DNA of 64,000 nucleotides from Miltoncostaea sp963771025 (GCA_963771025.1 CAVYRL010000004.1:320401-384400); one strand, 5' to 3'; positions 33,349 to 42,229 are shown, numbered from the stretch's first letter. Translations and numbers: made by a program. Notes: a model not told the origin generated them from the sequence alone.

Positions 33349-35462
33349 GCGTGTACTACCTGGGTGTGGACATCGGCGGCACCTTCACCGACGTCGTGTC
33401 GGTGGACGATGCCGGGCGCGTGCGGGCGACCAAGGTCTCCTCGACGCCGCCGCGCTTCGAGCGCGGGTTCATGGAGGGGGTCGAGAAGCTCGCGGCGCTG
33501 CACGACGTGACGGCCGACGACTTCCTGCGCGACTGCGAGATCGTGCTGCACGGGACGACCGTGGCGACCAACGCGGTGGTCGAGCTGCGCGGGGCGACGG
33601 TCGGCGTGCTGACGACCAAGGGCCACCGGGACACGCTGCCGGTGATGCGCGGCAGCGGGCGCAGCAAGGGGCTGCCGGTTGACCAGATGCTGCACGCCTC
33701 GCGCCAGCAGAAGCCCAAGCCGCTGGCCGAGCGCGCGATGATCCTCGAGCTCAACGAGCGCATGGACGCACACGGTGATGTGGTGGTGGCGCTCGACGAT
33801 GCCGAGGTCGAGGACCGGGTCCGCGAGCTGGTTGACGCCGGTGTCCGAGCGATCGCCGTCTGCCTGCTCTGGTCGGTCGCCAACCCGGAGCACGAGCGCC
33901 GGGTGGCCGAGGCGGTGAGCCGCCTGGCCCCCGACGTCCACGTCACCTGCTCGCACGAGGTCTCCTCGCGCAGCGGCGAGTACGAGCGCTTCGCCGCGAC
34001 GGCGATCAACGCCTTCATCGGGCCCGAGAGCGCGGAGTACATGCGCCGCCTGGCCTCCGAGCTCGACCGCCGCGGGTGTCGCGGCTCGTTCCTGATCATG
34101 CAGGCCTCGGGCGGGGTGGCCCCCGCCGAGGGCGCCGCCCGGCTGCCGATCCTCACGATCGGCTCCGGCCCGTCGGCCGGCCTCGCGGCGAGCGCCGTCC
34201 TGGCCGAGCGCCGGTCCGAGCCCAACGTGATCACCACCGACATGGGCGGCACGAGCTTCGACGTCGGCCTGGTGGTGGGCGGCCAGCCGGTGCACGCCAG
34301 CTCGACGGTGGTCAGTCAGTACGAGTTCTTCATCCCGCGTGCCGACATCGAGTCGATCGGCTCGGGCGGTGGCAGCGTCATCCACTACGACGCCTCCAGC
34401 CACACCCTCCGGGTGGGCCCCATGAGCGCCGGCGCCGACCCCGGGCCCGCCTGTTACGGCAAGGGCGGCGACCGTCCCACGGTGACCGACGCCAACCTGC
34501 TGCTGGGCTACCTCAACGCGCAGAATTTCCTCGGAGGGGAGATCCCGCTCGACGTGGCCCGCGCGGAGGCGACCCTCGCCGAGGCCGGCAGGCCGCTCGG
34601 CATGGGCGCGCTCGAGGTGGCCGCGGCGGCCCGCCGCATCGTCGACGCCCAGATGGCCGAGCTGATCCGGGTGATGACCGTGCAGCGGGGCATGGACCCG
34701 CGCGATTTCGTCATCTACGCCTACGGCGGCGCGGGCGGCCTGCACGTCGCCGGCTTCACCCGCGAGCTCGGAGGAGTGCGGGCGGTCGTGCCGCTCGGCG
34801 AGCTGTCGGCCACCTGGTCGGCGTTCGGCTGCGCCACGGCGAACCTCGTGCACATCCACGAGCACGTCGAGACGCTCGCCAGTCCGCTCGACGGCACGCG
34901 TCTCGGCGAGATCTTCGCCGAGCTCGAGAGCGAGGCGCACGCGCGTCTGGGCGCCGAGGGGATCCCCGCCGACCGCCAGATGCTCGAGCGCAGCGTCGAG
35001 ATGAAGTACCCCCTCCAGATCAACCAGGTCGAGGTCGAGGCCCCGGCAGGCGAGCTCGCGGGCGCCGGGCAGGTGCTGGCCGACCGCTTCGCCGAGCGCT
35101 ACGAGCAGCTCTTCGGCGCCGGCGCCGCCTTCGAGGGCGCCGGCTGCCAGGTGGTGCTCTGCCGGGTCACCGGCCGCGGGCTGCTGCCGCGGCCCGACGT
35201 GCTGCGCGAGGCCGCGGGCGCGATGAGCGAGGTGCTCACCGCCGGCCGCACCCGCGACGTCACCTGGGTGTCGGCGGCCGGGACCTCCGTGCTCGGGACG
35301 CCGATCTTCGATGTGCAGGACACCGCGGGCGGCGGAACCGTCGAGGGGCCCGCGATCGTGGAGGGAGCGAGCACCACGATCCTGCTGCCTCCCGGGACCC
35401 GGGGCGTCATCGACGCCTCCGGCGACATGGTGCTGCAGACGACCGAGGGAGCTGTCGCGTGA
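33345..35462 (+). CDS. Hydantoinase A/acetone-carboxylase-like ATPase subunit (copy 2)
   Basis: The 705-residue partner shows the ASKHA phosphate-binding segments GVDIGGTFTDVVSV, VLHGTTVATNAVV and TDMGGTSFDVGLV, plus ESIGSGGGSVIHYD and GPACYGKGGDRPT. It is collinear with copy 1 but clearly divergent, which indicates an old duplication and probably different substrates. The start GTG overlaps the HyuB stop, and its own stop overlaps the GTG of the AttH-like gene, so three proteins are made in tight coupling. It should hydrolyse ATP to activate a carbonyl substrate as a phospho-enol and/or bicarbonate as carboxyphosphate, as in acetone and acetophenone carboxylases. Confidence 0.9.
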   Translation: MSVYYLGVDIGGTFTDVVSVDDAGRVRATKVSSTPPRFERGFMEGVEKLAALHDVTADDFLRDCEIVLHGTTVATNAVVELRGATVGVLTTKGHRDTLPVMRGSGRSKGLPVDQMLHASRQQKPKPLAERAMILELNERMDAHGDVVVALDDAEVEDRVRELVDAGVRAIAVCLLWSVANPEHERRVAEAVSRLAPDVHVTCSHEVSSRSGEYERFAATAINAFIGPESAEYMRRLASELDRRGCRGSFLIMQASGGVAPAEGAARLPILTIGSGPSAGLAASAVLAERRSEPNVITTDMGGTSFDVGLVVGGQPVHASSTVVSQYEFFIPRADIESIGSGGGSVIHYDASSHTLRVGPMSAGADPGPACYGKGGDRPTVTDANLLLGYLNAQNFLGGEIPLDVARAEATLAEAGRPLGMGALEVAAAARRIVDAQMAELIRVMTVQRGMDPRDFVIYAYGGAGGLHVAGFTRELGGVRAVVPLGELSATWSAFGCATANLVHIHEHVETLASPLDGTRLGEIFAELESEAHARLGAEGIPADRQMLERSVEMKYPLQINQVEVEAPAGELAGAGQVLADRFAERYEQLFGAGAAFEGAGCQVVLCRVTGRGLLPRPDVLREAAGAMSEVLTAGRTRDVTWVSAAGTSVLGTPIFDVQDTAGGGTVEGPAIVEGASTTILLPPGTRGVIDASGDMVLQTTEGAVA

Positions 35463-36514
35463 CGCTGGGCCCGCTCGACGACCTGATGATCCACCAGACG
35501 CTGGACACGCTCGACTCGGTCGCGTCGGACGATGCGCGATGGATGGAGCGCTTCTGGTTCGGCGTCTGCGATCCCGAGGGCAGGGTGGGCCTGATCTGCG
35601 GCCTGGGGACATACCCCAACGCCGGCATGGTTGACGCGCTCGCCCTGGTCGCGCGCCCCGGCGAGCAGCACAACCTGCGGAGCTGGCGCCCGCTCGGCGA
35701 CAGCCGCTGGACGCTCGATTCGCCGCCGCTCTCGTTCGCCATCACCGAGCCGATGCGCACCTGGCGCCTGACCGCGTCGCCCTCCGACGTCAACATGGCG
35801 TTCGACCTGACATTCCGAGCGCGCACGCAGCCATTCCAGATGGAGCCGTCGATGCTCATCGAGAAGGACGGACGGCTGGTGATCGCGTACGCGCACTTCG
35901 TGCAGTCCGGCCGGTTCGACGGATGGATAGAGGCCGGCGGCGAGCGCCACGAGGTCGACGGATGGCTCGGCGAGCGCGACCGCTCGTGGGGCGCCCGCAA
36001 CCCCTCCGGGCGGGTCAAGCGCGGGCTGCACATCTGGCTGCCGCTCCAGCTCCGCGACACGGCGCCGTGGGTCTGGATCCACGAGCGCCCCAACGGCAGG
36101 CGCACCAACCTGAGCGGAGCGCTGCGCCCCGACGGGATGGGCGAGCCGGACCGCGTCTCGGACTTCACCTACGACATGGACATCCGCCAGGTCGGACACC
36201 ACCGCATCCTCGACCGCTCACGCCTGTCGATCGCCTCGGAGGGCGGGCAGGCGCTCGACCTCGAGACCGAGCTGATGCTGCCGGTGTTCCTGTCGGGCGG
36301 CGGCTACGCCGACGACCAGAGCGGCCAGGGCGTGCCGAAGGCGAGCGCCGGCCACGAGGGCGAGGTCTGGTCGACCGCGACCGACGCCGACGTGGCTGCG
36401 ATCCCGATCTCCATCGTCAACCACTTCGTGCGCGTGGGGGGCTCCGGGGGCGGAGGCGTGGGTGTCTTCGAGCTCTCGGTCGGCGAGTTCGACCCATTGG
36501 GCTACACGGACTGA
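35459..36514 (+). CDS. AttH/hydratase-like lipocalin-type protein (DUF7064/DUF7065-like), copy 4
   Basis: The 351-residue protein closes the HyuBA operon and starts at a GTG overlapping the HyuA stop. It is the closest relative of copy 2: LMIHQTLDTLD, DARWMERFWFGVCDP, GLGTYPNAGMVDALA, TQPFQMEPSMLIEKDG, AHFVQSGRFDGWIEA, GERDRSWGARN and a final VGEFDPLGYTD. The strict coupling with a ketone-carboxylase-like pair links this poorly described family to the same substrate. Its last 13 bp overlap the convergent LLM gene. Confidence 0.75.
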   Translation: MTLGPLDDLMIHQTLDTLDSVASDDARWMERFWFGVCDPEGRVGLICGLGTYPNAGMVDALALVARPGEQHNLRSWRPLGDSRWTLDSPPLSFAITEPMRTWRLTASPSDVNMAFDLTFRARTQPFQMEPSMLIEKDGRLVIAYAHFVQSGRFDGWIEAGGERHEVDGWLGERDRSWGARNPSGRVKRGLHIWLPLQLRDTAPWVWIHERPNGRRTNLSGALRPDGMGEPDRVSDFTYDMDIRQVGHHRILDRSRLSIASEGGQALDLETELMLPVFLSGGGYADDQSGQGVPKASAGHEGEVWSTATDADVAAIPISIVNHFVRVGGSGGGGVGVFELSVGEFDPLGYTD

Positions 36515-37518
36515 GCCTCGCCGGCGAGGGCCGGCCGCAGACGCATGGCGAGCAGCTCCACGTGGCGGTCGGCGAGGTCGTCGGGCATTCCGGCGATGCT
36601 GTCCCAGAAGAAGACGTGCTCGACCGGCATCCCCTCCAGCCACCCGCGCAGGAACGGAATCGCCTCGTCGGGGGTCAGCACGTGCAGCCGTGGCGGGCGC
36701 GCGTGGGCCCCGGGCCTCTCGCGGTCCTCCCGGCGCCCTTCGGCGTCGCGCATCAGGGTGGGCGGCAGGGCGGAGTCGTCGCCGCGCCCCTCGCGCCCGT
36801 ATCGGGCGTAGCTTTCGCGCTGATAGGCCAGGTGGGGGCGGATCCGCGTCCGCGCCTCCTCCGGGTCATCGGCCAGGATCACCATGGCCAGGCCGCTCAT
36901 CCGGGCGCTCGCCGGATCGTGGCCACCCTCGGCGAGGCCCTCCCGGTACGCCTCCAGCAGACCCTCGTCCAGCCACAGCAGGCCGGTGTCGAGGCGGCCC
37001 GCGATGCGGGCCCCGCGCGGGGTCATGAGGCCGAGCCAGAGCGGCACCGGGTCCTGGGCGGGGGGCGGCGTGCAGGCCCCCTCCGTCCACAGCCGCCGGA
37101 TCTCCCGCACGCTTCGCCGCAGCAGCCTGAAGCGCTCGTCGGGATCGACGCCGTAGGCCGCGAACTCGGGCACGCGATACCCGGCACCCAGCCCCAGCTC
37201 CAGGCGGCCGCCGCTGACCAGGTCGACGACCGCCGCCTCCTCCGCGATCTGCAGAGGAGGCCGCAGCGGCGCCAGCATGACCGCCGTGCCGATCCTCATC
37301 CGGCGCGTTCGGCCGGCGATCGCCGCCGCCATGGTGAGCGGCTGCGGCAGGTACCCGTCCTCGAAGAAGTGGTGCTCGGTGACCCACACCGAGTCGATGC
37401 CCATGCGCTCCGCCTCGGCGATCCGGTCCATCGTGCGGCTGTACAGCTCGGCCCACGGCCGCCGCCACCCGGGCGGGTTGCGCATGTCCGAATAGATGCC
37501 GACCTTCACCGGGCTCAC
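36502..37518 (-). CDS. LLM-class flavin/F420-dependent oxidoreductase (3 of 6)
   Basis: The 338-residue luciferase-like barrel contains VKVGIYSDMRNPPGW, DSVWVTEHHFFEDGYLPQPL, GTAVMLAPLRPPLQIAEEAAVVD split by a strand end, LELGLGAGYRVPEF and LWLGLMTPRGARIAGRLD. The HHFFEDGY and AEEAAVVDLVSGGR segments resemble bacterial luciferase alpha-like FMN-dependent members more than F420 reductases. Its GTG overlaps the TGA of the NTF2-like gene by 4 bp. It is the last gene of a leftward operon with that protein and the CaiB-type transferase. Confidence 0.9.
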   Translation of the reverse strand: MSPVKVGIYSDMRNPPGWRRPWAELYSRTMDRIAEAERMGIDSVWVTEHHFFEDGYLPQPLTMAAAIAGRTRRMRIGTAVMLAPLRPPLQIAEEAAVVDLVSGGRLELGLGAGYRVPEFAAYGVDPDERFRLLRRSVREIRRLWTEGACTPPPAQDPVPLWLGLMTPRGARIAGRLDTGLLWLDEGLLEAYREGLAEGGHDPASARMSGLAMVILADDPEEARTRIRPHLAYQRESYARYGREGRGDDSALPPTLMRDAEGRREDRERPGAHARPPRLHVLTPDEAIPFLRGWLEGMPVEHVFFWDSIAGMPDDLADRHVELLAMRLRPALAGEAQSV

Positions 37519-37979
37519 AGGGCCAGCGGGCGCCTCTCGGCGGGCCGCTCCTCCGTCCACTGTCGCAGCACGTCACGGCGGGCGAACCGCCAGCCGTCCG
37601 GCGTTCTGGCGTAGGCGTCGCGGTAGCGGATGTACATCACCAGGTCGGTCGCCCCCGCCCCGTCCTCGGTGAGGTGATGCGCCATGCAGTAGACCTCGCC
37701 GTCCGCGCGGTCGCCGTCGATCTCGCAGAGGTGGTTGGCCATCAGGTGGAAGGTGGAGGTGAAGGTCCGCAGCAGGCCCATGACCTCGCGCAGACCCTCG
37801 TGGCCGCGGTACTCCACCACGGGCTCGCCGTCCTCGGTCTCGTAGACGGCGAGGGCGGCGGCGGCGGTGAAGAGGTCGGCGAAGGCGCCCGCGTCGCGGG
37901 CGTCCACGGTGGCGGCGTAGCGGTCAACCAGCGTCCGCAGCGCCAGCCGGTCGGCGATCTCCTCGAGCTGCGTGCTCAC
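37515..37979 (-). CDS. SnoaL/NTF2-like protein
   Basis: The 154-residue protein starts at GTG 37979 and has the SnoaL_4-like pattern: LALRTLVDRYAATVDARDAG in the first helices, FADLFTAAAALAVY, HLMANHLCEIDGDRADGEVY and a C-terminal WRFARRDVLRQWTEERP. This subgroup often sits beside ring-hydroxylating or LLM oxygenases and may isomerise or dehydrate their products. It is coupled by 4 bp to the LLM gene and 64 bp downstream of the CaiB-type gene. Confidence 0.85.
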   Translation of the reverse strand: MSTQLEEIADRLALRTLVDRYAATVDARDAGAFADLFTAAAALAVYETEDGEPVVEYRGHEGLREVMGLLRTFTSTFHLMANHLCEIDGDRADGEVYCMAHHLTEDGAGATDLVMYIRYRDAYARTPDGWRFARRDVLRQWTEERPAERRPLAL

Positions 37980-38043
37980 GGGCGGCCTCCGGGGCTCGCG
38001 TTGGCGGGGGCGCACCGGCCGCCCCGACCGCAGGGGGCGGCGG

Positions 38044-38904
38044 TCAGGACGGCCCCCCACCGCGGTCGGTGTCGATGACCGCGGCGAGCGGGATGCCGCG
38101 CGCGTCGGCCCACTCCTCCCACTGGGCCGGGGTGCGCGCGCGGAACGCCTCGGAGAGCGACTCGCGGCCCAGGTGGGGCAGCCCGAGCTCGTCGCGTAGG
38201 CGTTCCTGGAAGTGGGGCTCGAGGGCGGCGAGCGCGAGCCAGCCGCCGTCGGCCTCGTACAGCCCATAGGCGGCGAGGCCGCCCCCCACCAGCCCGCCCA
38301 CCGCGGTCAGCCCATGCTGCCACGGGCCGGCGAACGCGGCGGCGGCGTCCGACAGGGCCACCTCGGCGTAGCGGCCCCCGCTCCCCCGCTCGCGAGCCAG
38401 GAGCAGGGCGAGGGCCGCGGAGACCGCCCGCTCGCCGCCTCCGATGTCGGCCATCAGGGTGCGCGGCAGCGCCGGCGGCGAGAGCAGGCCGAGATGGGCC
38501 ATGTAGGTGAGATCGTGGCCCGGCACGTCCTGGCGCGGATGTGGATACCCGACGATCGCCACCTGCACCAGGCGCGGAAAGCGCTCGCCGACGGCGGCCC
38601 GGCCCAGCCCGAGCCGCTCGAGCGCGGCGGGGCGGCTGGAGGTCAGCAGCACGTCGGCCCCCTCGAGGTGGCCGTCGAGCCGGGCCCGGTCTGCGGGCGC
38701 CTTCAGGTCGAGCCGCACCACGGCCTGGTCGGCGGTGAGCCGGCCGTACCACCCGGGCGCGTTCGTCTCGAGCGGGTCGCCGCTCAGCGGCTCGACCTTC
38801 GTCACCTCGGCGCCCATCTCGGTGAGACGTGCCCCGGCCGCGGGGGCGGGGAGGTTGATGCCCAGGTTGACCACCACGACGCCCTCAAGAGGACGGGGCG
38901 GCAC
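38044..38904 (-). CDS. CaiB/BaiF-type (class III) CoA-transferase or acyl-CoA racemase, short form
   Basis: The preferred start is GTG 38904, 5 bp after GGGAGG; longer in-frame starts would run through operator site 9. The product has 286 residues, while the family usually has 360-400. It contains LEGVVVVNLGINLPAPAAGA, GAEVTKVEPLSGDPLE, the catalytic-type Asp in TLMADIGGGERAV and the RYAEVALSDAAAAF stretch. The small domain and returning C-terminal segment appear shortened. It could transfer CoA between acids or epimerise an alpha-methyl group, as in degradation of branched isoprenoid side chains. Confidence 0.82.
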   Translation of the reverse strand: MPPRPLEGVVVVNLGINLPAPAAGARLTEMGAEVTKVEPLSGDPLETNAPGWYGRLTADQAVVRLDLKAPADRARLDGHLEGADVLLTSSRPAALERLGLGRAAVGERFPRLVQVAIVGYPHPRQDVPGHDLTYMAHLGLLSPPALPRTLMADIGGGERAVSAALALLLARERGSGGRYAEVALSDAAAAFAGPWQHGLTAVGGLVGGGLAAYGLYEADGGWLALAALEPHFQERLRDELGLPHLGRESLSEAFRARTPAQWEEWADARGIPLAAVIDTDRGGGPS

Positions 38905-38965
38905 CGGCACCTCCCGCGGGGAGGTCGGGCTCGTATCGCGGCCGGCACTCACGCGGCTCAACTTA

Positions 38966-38985
38966 TCAACCAATCGTTTGGTTGA
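38966..38985. promoter_or_regulatory. Operator-like inverted repeat (site 9, best palindrome)
   Basis: TCAACCAATCGTTTGGTTGA has perfect 8-bp arms around TCGT, the most extended match in the window. It sits between the divergent CaiB-type gene and the acyl-CoA dehydrogenase gene, 36 bp before the start of the latter. Confidence 0.85.
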
Positions 38986-39021
38986 AAATGGGCCGTCGAC
39001 CACCTATCGTCGCGGGCGCCA

Positions 39022-40158
39022 GTGACCCAGGCCGACCCCTACGAGCCGACTATCGAGCAGCGCGAGATCGCCGACGTGGCGTTCGCGATCGGGGCGAAGT
39101 ACGCGGACCGCCGCTTCGATGATCACTCCGCGTCGCTCTCCCAGTGGGACGACCTGAGCGCGTCCGGGCTCACCGGGCTGTCGCTGCCGGAGGAGCACGG
39201 CGGCGCGGGCGGGATGCTCGACCTCTGTATCGCGTCCGAGCGCATCGCCGCCGGTGGCTTCCCCGCGGCGAAGCTCGTGATCGCGACGGCGATCGCCGGC
39301 ACCGTCATCGCGCGACACGGCACCGGGGCGCAGCGTGAGCGGTGGCTGCCGGGCATCGGCGCCGGGACCACCCGATTCTGCTTCGCGTTCACCGAGCCCG
39401 AGGCCGGTTCGAACGCCAACCGGCTTCGCACCGCCGTGACACGCCCCGGCGCCGAGCTGCGCCTCAACGGCCAGAAGACCTACATCTCTGCGCTCGAGTC
39501 GTCGGACGCGATGATCGTCGTCGCGGCCGACGCCGAGAGCGGCGGCCTCACGCTGGTGATCCTGCCGCTGCCCTGCGAGGGGCTGACCCACCACCCGGTG
39601 AAGATGTCGGCCCCCTTCTTCGAGGATCAGTGGCACGTCTTCTACGACGACGTCGCGGTCGCCGACGACGCGGTGCTGGGCGAGCGCGGAAAGGGCGGCC
39701 GCGTGCTCTTCGACGGTCTCAACCCCGAGCGGCTGGTCGTGGCGAGCCAATCGATCGGAGTGGGGCGCTGGTGCCTCGCCCGCGCCGCGGACTATGCGTC
39801 GCAGCGCGTGGTGTTCGACGTGCCGATCGGTGCCCACCAGGGTGTGCAGCATCCGCTGGCCGAGGCCTTCGTCGCGACGGAGGGCGCGTGGATGCTCGTG
39901 CAGCGGGCGGCGCGTCTCTGCGACGCCGGGGCGCAGGCGGGGCTCGAGTCGAACATGGCCAAGATCGCGGCGTGCGACGCGGGGCTCGCGGCGGCCGACG
40001 GCGCACTGCAGTGCTTCGGCGGCAGCGGCTACACCGACGACACGATGCTGCTGCAGCGCTTCACCTACATGCGGCTGCTGCGCACCGTGCCGGTCGCGCG
40101 AGAGCTGGCGCTGAACCACGTGGCGACGGCGGGCCTCGGCCTGCCCCGCTCATACTGA
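39022..40158 (+). CDS. Acyl-CoA dehydrogenase family protein
   Basis: The 378-residue flavoprotein starts at a GTG. It contains the family segments AFTEPEAGSNANRLRT (FAD and substrate binding), GQKTYISALESSD and CFGGSGYTDDTMLLQRF. The C-terminal YEGT catalytic motif is absent, and the region reads TYMRLLRTVPVARELA. A Glu in LNPERLVVASQS on helix G is the likely base. It is not closely similar to the dehydrogenase at 11262. It is directly followed by a 3-hydroxyacyl-CoA dehydrogenase, so the pair provides two oxidation steps of a beta-oxidation-like cycle. Confidence 0.91.
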   Translation: MTQADPYEPTIEQREIADVAFAIGAKYADRRFDDHSASLSQWDDLSASGLTGLSLPEEHGGAGGMLDLCIASERIAAGGFPAAKLVIATAIAGTVIARHGTGAQRERWLPGIGAGTTRFCFAFTEPEAGSNANRLRTAVTRPGAELRLNGQKTYISALESSDAMIVVAADAESGGLTLVILPLPCEGLTHHPVKMSAPFFEDQWHVFYDDVAVADDAVLGERGKGGRVLFDGLNPERLVVASQSIGVGRWCLARAADYASQRVVFDVPIGAHQGVQHPLAEAFVATEGAWMLVQRAARLCDAGAQAGLESNMAKIAACDAGLAAADGALQCFGGSGYTDDTMLLQRFTYMRLLRTVPVARELALNHVATAGLGLPRSY

Positions 40159-40193
40159 TCACGGACACGGAGGCGGTCATCGGCATCGAGCAC

Positions 40194-41048
40194 GTGGTGG
40201 TGGTGGGCGGTGGGGGGCTCATGGGCTCCGGCATCGCGCAGGTGGTGGCCCAGGCGGGGCTGGAGGTGACCATCGTCGAGATGGACGACGCGACCGTCGA
40301 GCGTGGCATGCGCCGCATCGAGCGCGGGCTCGAGCGCGCGGTGAGGGCGTCGGCCATCGAGGGGACCGAGGCCGCGGCGCAGGTGCGAGCGCGCATCGCC
40401 GGCTCGACCGATCTCGAGAGGGCGGCGGCGGGGGCCGACCACGTCATCGAGACCGTCGTCGAGGAACTGGACGTGAAGTGCGAGGTGCTCGCGCGCCTCG
40501 ACGCGGCGTGCCGCGACGACGTGGTGCTGGCCTCCAACACGTCCCAGTTCTCCATCTCCCGACTCGCCGCCGCCACCGGCCGCCCGGACCGCGTGATCGG
40601 CAGCCACTGGTTCAACCCGCCCCCGATGATGCGCCTGATCGAGGTGGTGCGCGGGGTCGAGACCTCCGACGCGACGCTCGCCGTCGCCCTCGAGCTGGCG
40701 GCGCGGTACGGCAAGGAGACGATCGTCTGCAAGAAAGACACTCAGGGCTTCGTCACCTCCCGCCTGATCGCCCTCTTCATCGTCGAGGCCGCGCGGATCG
40801 TCGAGGAGGGCATCGCGGACGTCGAGGACGTCAACAAGGCCTGCGTGCTCGCCTTCAACCATGCGCTCGGCCCGCTCGACACCGCCGACCTCAGCGGCCT
40901 CGACATCGTGGAGCGGGTCGCCGACGGCCTGGTGCATCACTACGGCGACCGCTTCTTGGTGCCGCCGGGGGTGCGCTCGCGGGTCAACGCGGGCCACCTC
41001 GGGCGTAAGACCGGCCGCGGCTTCCGCGACTACGGGGACGCCGCGTAG
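40194..41048 (+). CDS. 3-hydroxyacyl-CoA dehydrogenase
   Basis: The NAD-binding motif VVVVGGGGLMGSGIAQ, ASNTSQFSI, the catalytic-His region GSHWFNPPPMMRLIEV and the C-terminal GPLDTADLSGLDIVERV identify an HBDH/FadB-type dehydrogenase of about 285-298 residues. The start is unclear. The first GTG in frame (40194) begins inside the first beta strand. A CTG at 40155 overlaps the previous stop in the same 4-bp way as other genes here, and an ATC at 40179 stands 6 bp after GGAGG. I list the conventional GTG, but a non-canonical upstream start is likely. Confidence 0.9.
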   Translation: MVVVGGGGLMGSGIAQVVAQAGLEVTIVEMDDATVERGMRRIERGLERAVRASAIEGTEAAAQVRARIAGSTDLERAAAGADHVIETVVEELDVKCEVLARLDAACRDDVVLASNTSQFSISRLAAATGRPDRVIGSHWFNPPPMMRLIEVVRGVETSDATLAVALELAARYGKETIVCKKDTQGFVTSRLIALFIVEAARIVEEGIADVEDVNKACVLAFNHALGPLDTADLSGLDIVERVADGLVHHYGDRFLVPPGVRSRVNAGHLGRKTGRGFRDYGDAA

Positions 41049-41056
41049 GGCCGCTC

Positions 41057-42229
41057 TCAGCGCAGCGGCCGGTAGAAGGCGCGCAGGTCCTCGACGAGCA
41101 GCCCGGGCTCCTCCATCGGCGCGAAGTGCCCGCCGGCGGGCATCGTGGTGACCCGCCGCAGGTCGTAGTAGCGCTCCAGGAAGGACCGCGGCATCAGCGA
41201 GAGCTCGCGCGGGAACATGGCCACGCCGGTGGGCGCCTCGACCACCGGCGTCCGATCGTGGACGGGGGTCCAGGGGCGGTGCGCGGCCTCCCAGTAGAAG
41301 CGGGCCGATGTGACGAGGCTCTCGGTGACCCAGTAGAGCATCGCCGTGGTGATCAGATCGTCCTTCGAGAAACGGCGCTCCACCTCGCCGTCGCAGTCGC
41401 TCCAGTTGCGCCGGCGCTCGAGGATCCACGCGAGCAGGCCCACGGGGGAGTCGTGGAGCGCGTACGCGAGCGTCTGCGGATCGCTGCCCTGGACGGCCGC
41501 GTGGCTGGTGCGCACCGCACGGGTCGCCATCGTGCGCTCCAGCAGATGCCGCTCGTCCTCGGCGTACTCCTCCGGCCCCGGGCGCGGCGCGTGGAACAGG
41601 TCCAACGGCAGCGACAGGCTCAGGTGCACCCCCACGATGCTGCCCGCGTGGGCGTGCCCGAGTTGGGCGCTCACCAGGGCGCCCCAGTCTCCGCCGGCGG
41701 CGCCGAAGCGCGCGTGGCCGAGCGCGTCACTCATCAGGCGCACCCAGAGATCCGCCGTTCGGGTGAAGTCGATGCCGGTGCGCGCAAGCGGCACCGAGAA
41801 GCCGAACCCGGGCAGCGAGGGGACCACCACCTCGAACGCGTCGGCCGGGTCGCCGCCGAACGCGGCCGGGTCGCTGAGCGGCCGGATCACCTTGTGGAAG
41901 TCCCAGAAGGTCCAGGGCCAGCCGTGGGTCAGCACCAGCGGCAGCGGGTCGGGGCCGACGCCGCGGGCGTGGATGAAGTGGATCGGCACGCCCTCGATCT
42001 CGGCCCGGCGATGGCTGAAGGCGTTCATCGCGCGCTCGTGCGCGCGCCAGTCGTAGGCCTCCTGCCAGTGACCCACCAGGGTCTCGAGATAGCCGCGCTC
42101 GGTGCCGTAGCGCCAGTCGCCGTTGTCCACGTCGAGCGGCCATCGCGTGCGCGCCAGGCGCTCCCCCAGGTCCTCGAGCACGGCCTCGGGGACCGCCACC
42201 GTGAAGGGCTCGACGGCGATCGCGCCCAC
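41057..42229 (-). CDS. Epoxide hydrolase (EHN-type alpha/beta hydrolase)
   Basis: The 390-residue protein has the N-terminal EHN region of microsomal-type epoxide hydrolases (WPLDVDNGDWRYGTERGYL, NAFSHRRAEIEGVPIHF), the oxyanion motif THGWPWTFWDF near residue 101, the nucleophile Asp181 in GGDWGALVSAQ and the catalytic His368 in PAGGHFAPMEEP. It should open an epoxide to a diol through a covalent ester. This implies that an epoxidase acts somewhere in the pathway. It is the last gene of a leftward operon with the biotin carboxylase and carrier protein, 1 bp after the carboxylase stop. Confidence 0.9.
   Translation of the reverse strand: MGAIAVEPFTVAVPEAVLEDLGERLARTRWPLDVDNGDWRYGTERGYLETLVGHWQEAYDWRAHERAMNAFSHRRAEIEGVPIHFIHARGVGPDPLPLVLTHGWPWTFWDFHKVIRPLSDPAAFGGDPADAFEVVVPSLPGFGFSVPLARTGIDFTRTADLWVRLMSDALGHARFGAAGGDWGALVSAQLGHAHAGSIVGVHLSLSLPLDLFHAPRPGPEEYAEDERHLLERTMATRAVRTSHAAVQGSDPQTLAYALHDSPVGLLAWILERRRNWSDCDGEVERRFSKDDLITTAMLYWVTESLVTSARFYWEAAHRPWTPVHDRTPVVEAPTGVAMFPRELSLMPRSFLERYYDLRRVTTMPAGGHFAPMEEPGLLVEDLRAFYRPLR

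Noticed and set aside
32832..35612. A 926-codon open frame on the minus strand
   Set aside because: It lies antisense to HyuB and HyuA, whose motifs are unmistakable. No recognisable domain.
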